A DNA stretch of 7,842 nt. Origin: CAZJBP01 sp964544115. Lineage in GTDB: Bacteria > Verrucomicrobiota > Kiritimatiellia > UBA8416 > JADHWI01. The position numbers were made by a program, and so were the translations under genes. This document shows positions 6,310-7,842 of the stretch, in pieces. The notes beneath the pieces are model-generated. The model worked only from the letters and a program-made list of their open reading frames with translations. It made no database searches and was not told the origin of the DNA. Position 1 is the first letter of the stretch. The number at the start of each line of letters is the position of its first letter. The stretch lies in contig CAZJBP010000164.1 of the NCBI GenBank assembly GCA_964544115.1, positions 1 through 7,842 on the forward strand, given 5' to 3'.

Positions 6310-6318
6310 CCCCTCCCC
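6310..6318 (-). promoter_or_regulatory. Ribosome binding site of the desaturase gene
   Basis: On the minus strand GGGGAGGGG ends 3 nt before the ATG at 6306, with the GGAGG core about 5 nt away. It confirms the start. Confidence 0.7.
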
Positions 6319-6376
6319 GTGAGGAAGAGTGTGTCAGAAGGACGACGACTGCTCAACAGCGAAGGATTGACGGGCC

Positions 6377-6417
6377 GGATCACAAAGGCTTGATCTTGCG
6401 GCCTTGAAGCGTGATCC
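6377..6417. promoter_or_regulatory. Composite dyad in the ferritin-gene leader
   Basis: An outer perfect 7-bp inverted repeat, GGATCAC (6377-6383) and GTGATCC (6411-6417), encloses an inner 5-bp one, AAGGC (6385-6389) and GCCTT (6401-6405), with an 11-nt loop. A third TGATC (6391-6395) pairs alternatively with GATCA at 6378-6382. The structure ends 9 nt before the ferritin ribosome binding site. It could be a protein operator or a leader hairpin; neither is proven. Confidence 0.4.
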
Positions 6418-6426
6418 TGCTGGCGC

Positions 6427-6434
6427 AGGGAGGG
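6427..6434 (+). promoter_or_regulatory. Ribosome binding site fixing the ferritin-like start
   Basis: AGGGAGGG lies 8 nt before the ATG at 6443. It favours that start over a TTG at 6404 in the same frame. Confidence 0.75.
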
Positions 6435-6442
6435 ACCAGAGT

Positions 6443-6946
6443 ATGGGCACAAGAGGACGCGAGATCATCGGCATGGATGTCGGGCAGCTCGTGCAGCGGC
6501 TCAACGCAGCCTACGCGAGCGAGTGGCTCGCCTACTACCAGTACTGGCTCGGAGCGAAGGTCATCAAGGGGCCGATGAAGGACGCCGTCGCGGCCGAGCT
6601 CACCCTCCACGCGACCGAGGAACTGAACCACGCGGTCCTGCTGGCCGGCCGCATCATCCAGCTCGGAGGCACGCCTGTACTTTCGCCGCAGGACTGGGGC
6701 GCGCTGAGCCCGTGCCGGTATGACGCCCCGGCGGATCCCTACGTGGCTGTGCTGCTCGACCAGAACATCGCCGGCGAGCAATGCGCGATCACCACCTACA
6801 AGGGCCTTATGGACGCGACCAAGGACAAGGACATGGTCACGTACAACATGGCCCTGACAATCCTCGAGCAGGAGGTTGAACACGAAGAAGACCTGCAGAG
6901 CCTCCGCGAGGACCTCGATCTGATGGCCCAGCGAGGCAGCCGGTAG
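6443..6946 (+). CDS. Dps-like ferritin-family protein (DPSL/thioferritin type)
   Basis: The 167-residue product is a four-helix-bundle, di-iron ferritin-like protein. Such proteins oxidise Fe(II) with peroxide or O2 and store or detoxify iron in the cytoplasm. Likely metal ligands are Glu27, Glu60 with His63 (ELNH), Glu112, and Glu144 with His147 (EVEH), so both ExxH pairs of a bacterioferritin-like ferroxidase centre are present. Two cysteines, Cys91 (SPCRY, in the loop between helices 2 and 3) and Cys114 (GEQCAITTY, beside ligand Glu112), fit the cysteine pair that distinguishes DPSL 'thioferritins' from ordinary Dps and bacterioferritin. No haem-binding Met is apparent. The start at 6443 has a strong ribosome binding site; the ATG at 6473 is a weaker alternative. 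It is divergent from the desaturase, another O2-using di-iron protein, and convergent with the HAD phosphatase gene. A role in oxidative stress is inferred from family knowledge. Confidence 0.85.
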   Translation: MGTRGREIIGMDVGQLVQRLNAAYASEWLAYYQYWLGAKVIKGPMKDAVAAELTLHATEELNHAVLLAGRIIQLGGTPVLSPQDWGALSPCRYDAPADPYVAVLLDQNIAGEQCAITTYKGLMDATKDKDMVTYNMALTILEQEVEHEEDLQSLREDLDLMAQRGSR

Positions 6947-6977
6947 ACGATTGTGTCTGGCGCCAGCCTGCTCCGGA

Positions 6978-7760
6978 TCAGGCGGGAAGAATGATATCGC
7001 CGACGCCGTTCAGCACATAGTTGGGCCGGTAGGCAAAGCGGTCGATATCTGCGGCTTTGGTGACCCCGCTTAACACGAGCACGGTCGTGATCTCCGCCTC
7101 CACCCCTGCGATGATATCCGTATCCATCCGGTCGCCGACAATCGCCGTCTCTTCGCGCTGACAACCCAGCTTCTTGAGCGCGTTGCGCATCATGAGCGGG
7201 TTGGGCTTGCCGACATAATAGGCTTTGGCGCCTGTGGCCAGCTCAATCGGAGCCAACAGCGCGCCGGTCGCCGGAACAATCTGTCCGCCTTCAATCGGAC
7301 CGGTCAGGTCGGGATTGGTGCCAACCAGTTTGGCCCCGTTGAGGACGAGCTGGGTGGCGTGGCAGATACGCGCGTAGTCATAGTTTGCGCTTTCGCTCAC
7401 CACGACGTAGTCCGGATTGCTGTCGTTGATCGAATACCCCTCGTCATAGAGCGCATTGATGATTCCGGCATCGCCGATGACATAGGCTGATCCGCCAGGC
7501 TTCTGGCTCGCGAGGAACGTCGCAGTGGCTCTTGCGCTGGTGTAGAAGTGGCTCTCACCCACTTTCAGCCCCATGCGCGCCAGTTTCTCGCTCAGCTCTC
7601 GTTGGGTGCGCGCGCTGCTGTTGGTCAGAAAGAGGAATCGTTTCTCTTCCTTCCGCAACCAAGCCACAAATTCCAGCACGCCCGGCAGCAACTTGCTGCC
7701 GTGGTAAATCACGCCGTCCATATCGCAGATGAACGCCTTCTTCTCCTGCAACTTCTTCAT
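6978..7760 (-). CDS. HAD-superfamily subclass IIA phosphatase, NagD-like
   Basis: This is a 260-residue cytosolic phosphatase of the NagD/PNPase group, which hydrolyses sugar phosphates or nucleotides; the physiological substrate is not readable here. The four HAD motifs are intact: motif I CDMDGVIYHG with nucleophile Asp13 and acid/base Asp15; motif II TNSS at 46-49; motif III Lys185 in YVGKPNPLMM; and motif IV GDRMDTDI (209-216) binding Mg2+. The C2-type cap lies between motifs II and III and includes VGTNPDLTGPIEGG. Length matches the family (about 250-260). The start at 7760 begins MKKLQEKKAFICDMDG, the usual distance before motif I, with a G-rich stretch upstream on the minus strand. Its base composition looks less GC-rich than that of the que operon or the fusion gene. 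It is convergent with the ferritin-like gene across 31 bp. The remaining 82 bp upstream hold no recognisable feature. Confidence 0.92.
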   Translation of the reverse strand: MKKLQEKKAFICDMDGVIYHGSKLLPGVLEFVAWLRKEEKRFLFLTNSSARTQRELSEKLARMGLKVGESHFYTSARATATFLASQKPGGSAYVIGDAGIINALYDEGYSINDSNPDYVVVSESANYDYARICHATQLVLNGAKLVGTNPDLTGPIEGGQIVPATGALLAPIELATGAKAYYVGKPNPLMMRNALKKLGCQREETAIVGDRMDTDIIAGVEAEITTVLVLSGVTKAADIDRFAYRPNYVLNGVGDIILPA

Positions 7761-7842
7761 CTAAAGAGACCCCCGGCACAAACAAGCGAGGCGCTGCAAC
7801 CCTCCACCGCCACCCGCCGGCTCCTGCGCGTTGGGACCGACC

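Noticed and set aside
5437..6393. Plus-strand frame antisense to the desaturase
   Set aside because: It is Glu/His/Arg-rich without recognisable motifs. The minus strand carries the complete desaturase with three His boxes and a strong ribosome binding site.
6367..6395. Sigma70 promoter for the ferritin-like gene starting at TTGACG
   Set aside because: No spacing from 16 to 18 bp gives a -10 with more than three matches.
6957..6983. Bidirectional terminator between the ferritin-like and NagD-like genes
   Set aside because: There is a CTGGCGCCAG palindrome (6957-6966) and a 5-bp stem GCCTG/CAGGC (6966-6970 with 6979-6983), but the stems are short, the second overlaps a stop codon, and there is no T-tract.

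Overview
The window is a GC-rich bacterial chromosome segment carrying eight protein genes, with no tRNA, rRNA, CRISPR array or transposase gene visible. The mix points loosely to the PVC group (Kiritimatiellota, Lentisphaerota or Planctomycetota type): a GH29 fucosidase module, degenerate short intergenic repeats, high GC and a queuosine operon. This is an impression only, because no marker gene is present.

Positions 103-2485 hold a compact plus-strand operon, queF-queC-queE-queD, for 7-deazaguanine (queuosine precursor) synthesis. QueD makes 6-carboxytetrahydropterin, QueE turns it into 7-carboxy-7-deazaguanine, QueC makes preQ0 and QueF reduces preQ0 to preQ1. GTP cyclohydrolase I (FolE) and the tRNA-inserting enzymes Tgt and QueA/QueG/QueH must be encoded elsewhere. 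The order of the genes does not follow the order of the reactions. queF and queC overlap by 14 bp. queE and queD are 5 bp apart. queC and queE are separated by 82 bp, most of which is a 26-bp-arm inverted repeat that also supplies the queC stop codon.

Positions 2486-2769 form a repeat-rich spacer. It contains a nested inverted-repeat element with two facing hairpins that carry inward GTAG ends (REP/BIME-like), followed by seven degenerate 7-bp repeats that run almost to the next start codon.

Positions 2770-5265 encode the most unusual protein here: one uninterrupted 831-residue reading frame that joins a D-Ala-D-Ala-ligase-like ATP-grasp enzyme to a GH29 alpha-L-fucosidase with a discoidin-like C-terminal domain, through an Ala/Pro/Ser/Thr linker containing a 15-bp in-frame duplication. 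No signal peptide is visible. This is the best candidate for something undescribed.

Positions 5266-7760 hold a minus-strand membrane fatty-acid desaturase whose stop codon abuts that of the fusion gene, then a divergent plus-strand Dps-like (thioferritin-type) ferritin, then a convergent minus-strand NagD-type HAD phosphatase. The 136-bp divergent spacer between desaturase and ferritin contains a composite dyad just before the ferritin ribosome binding site.
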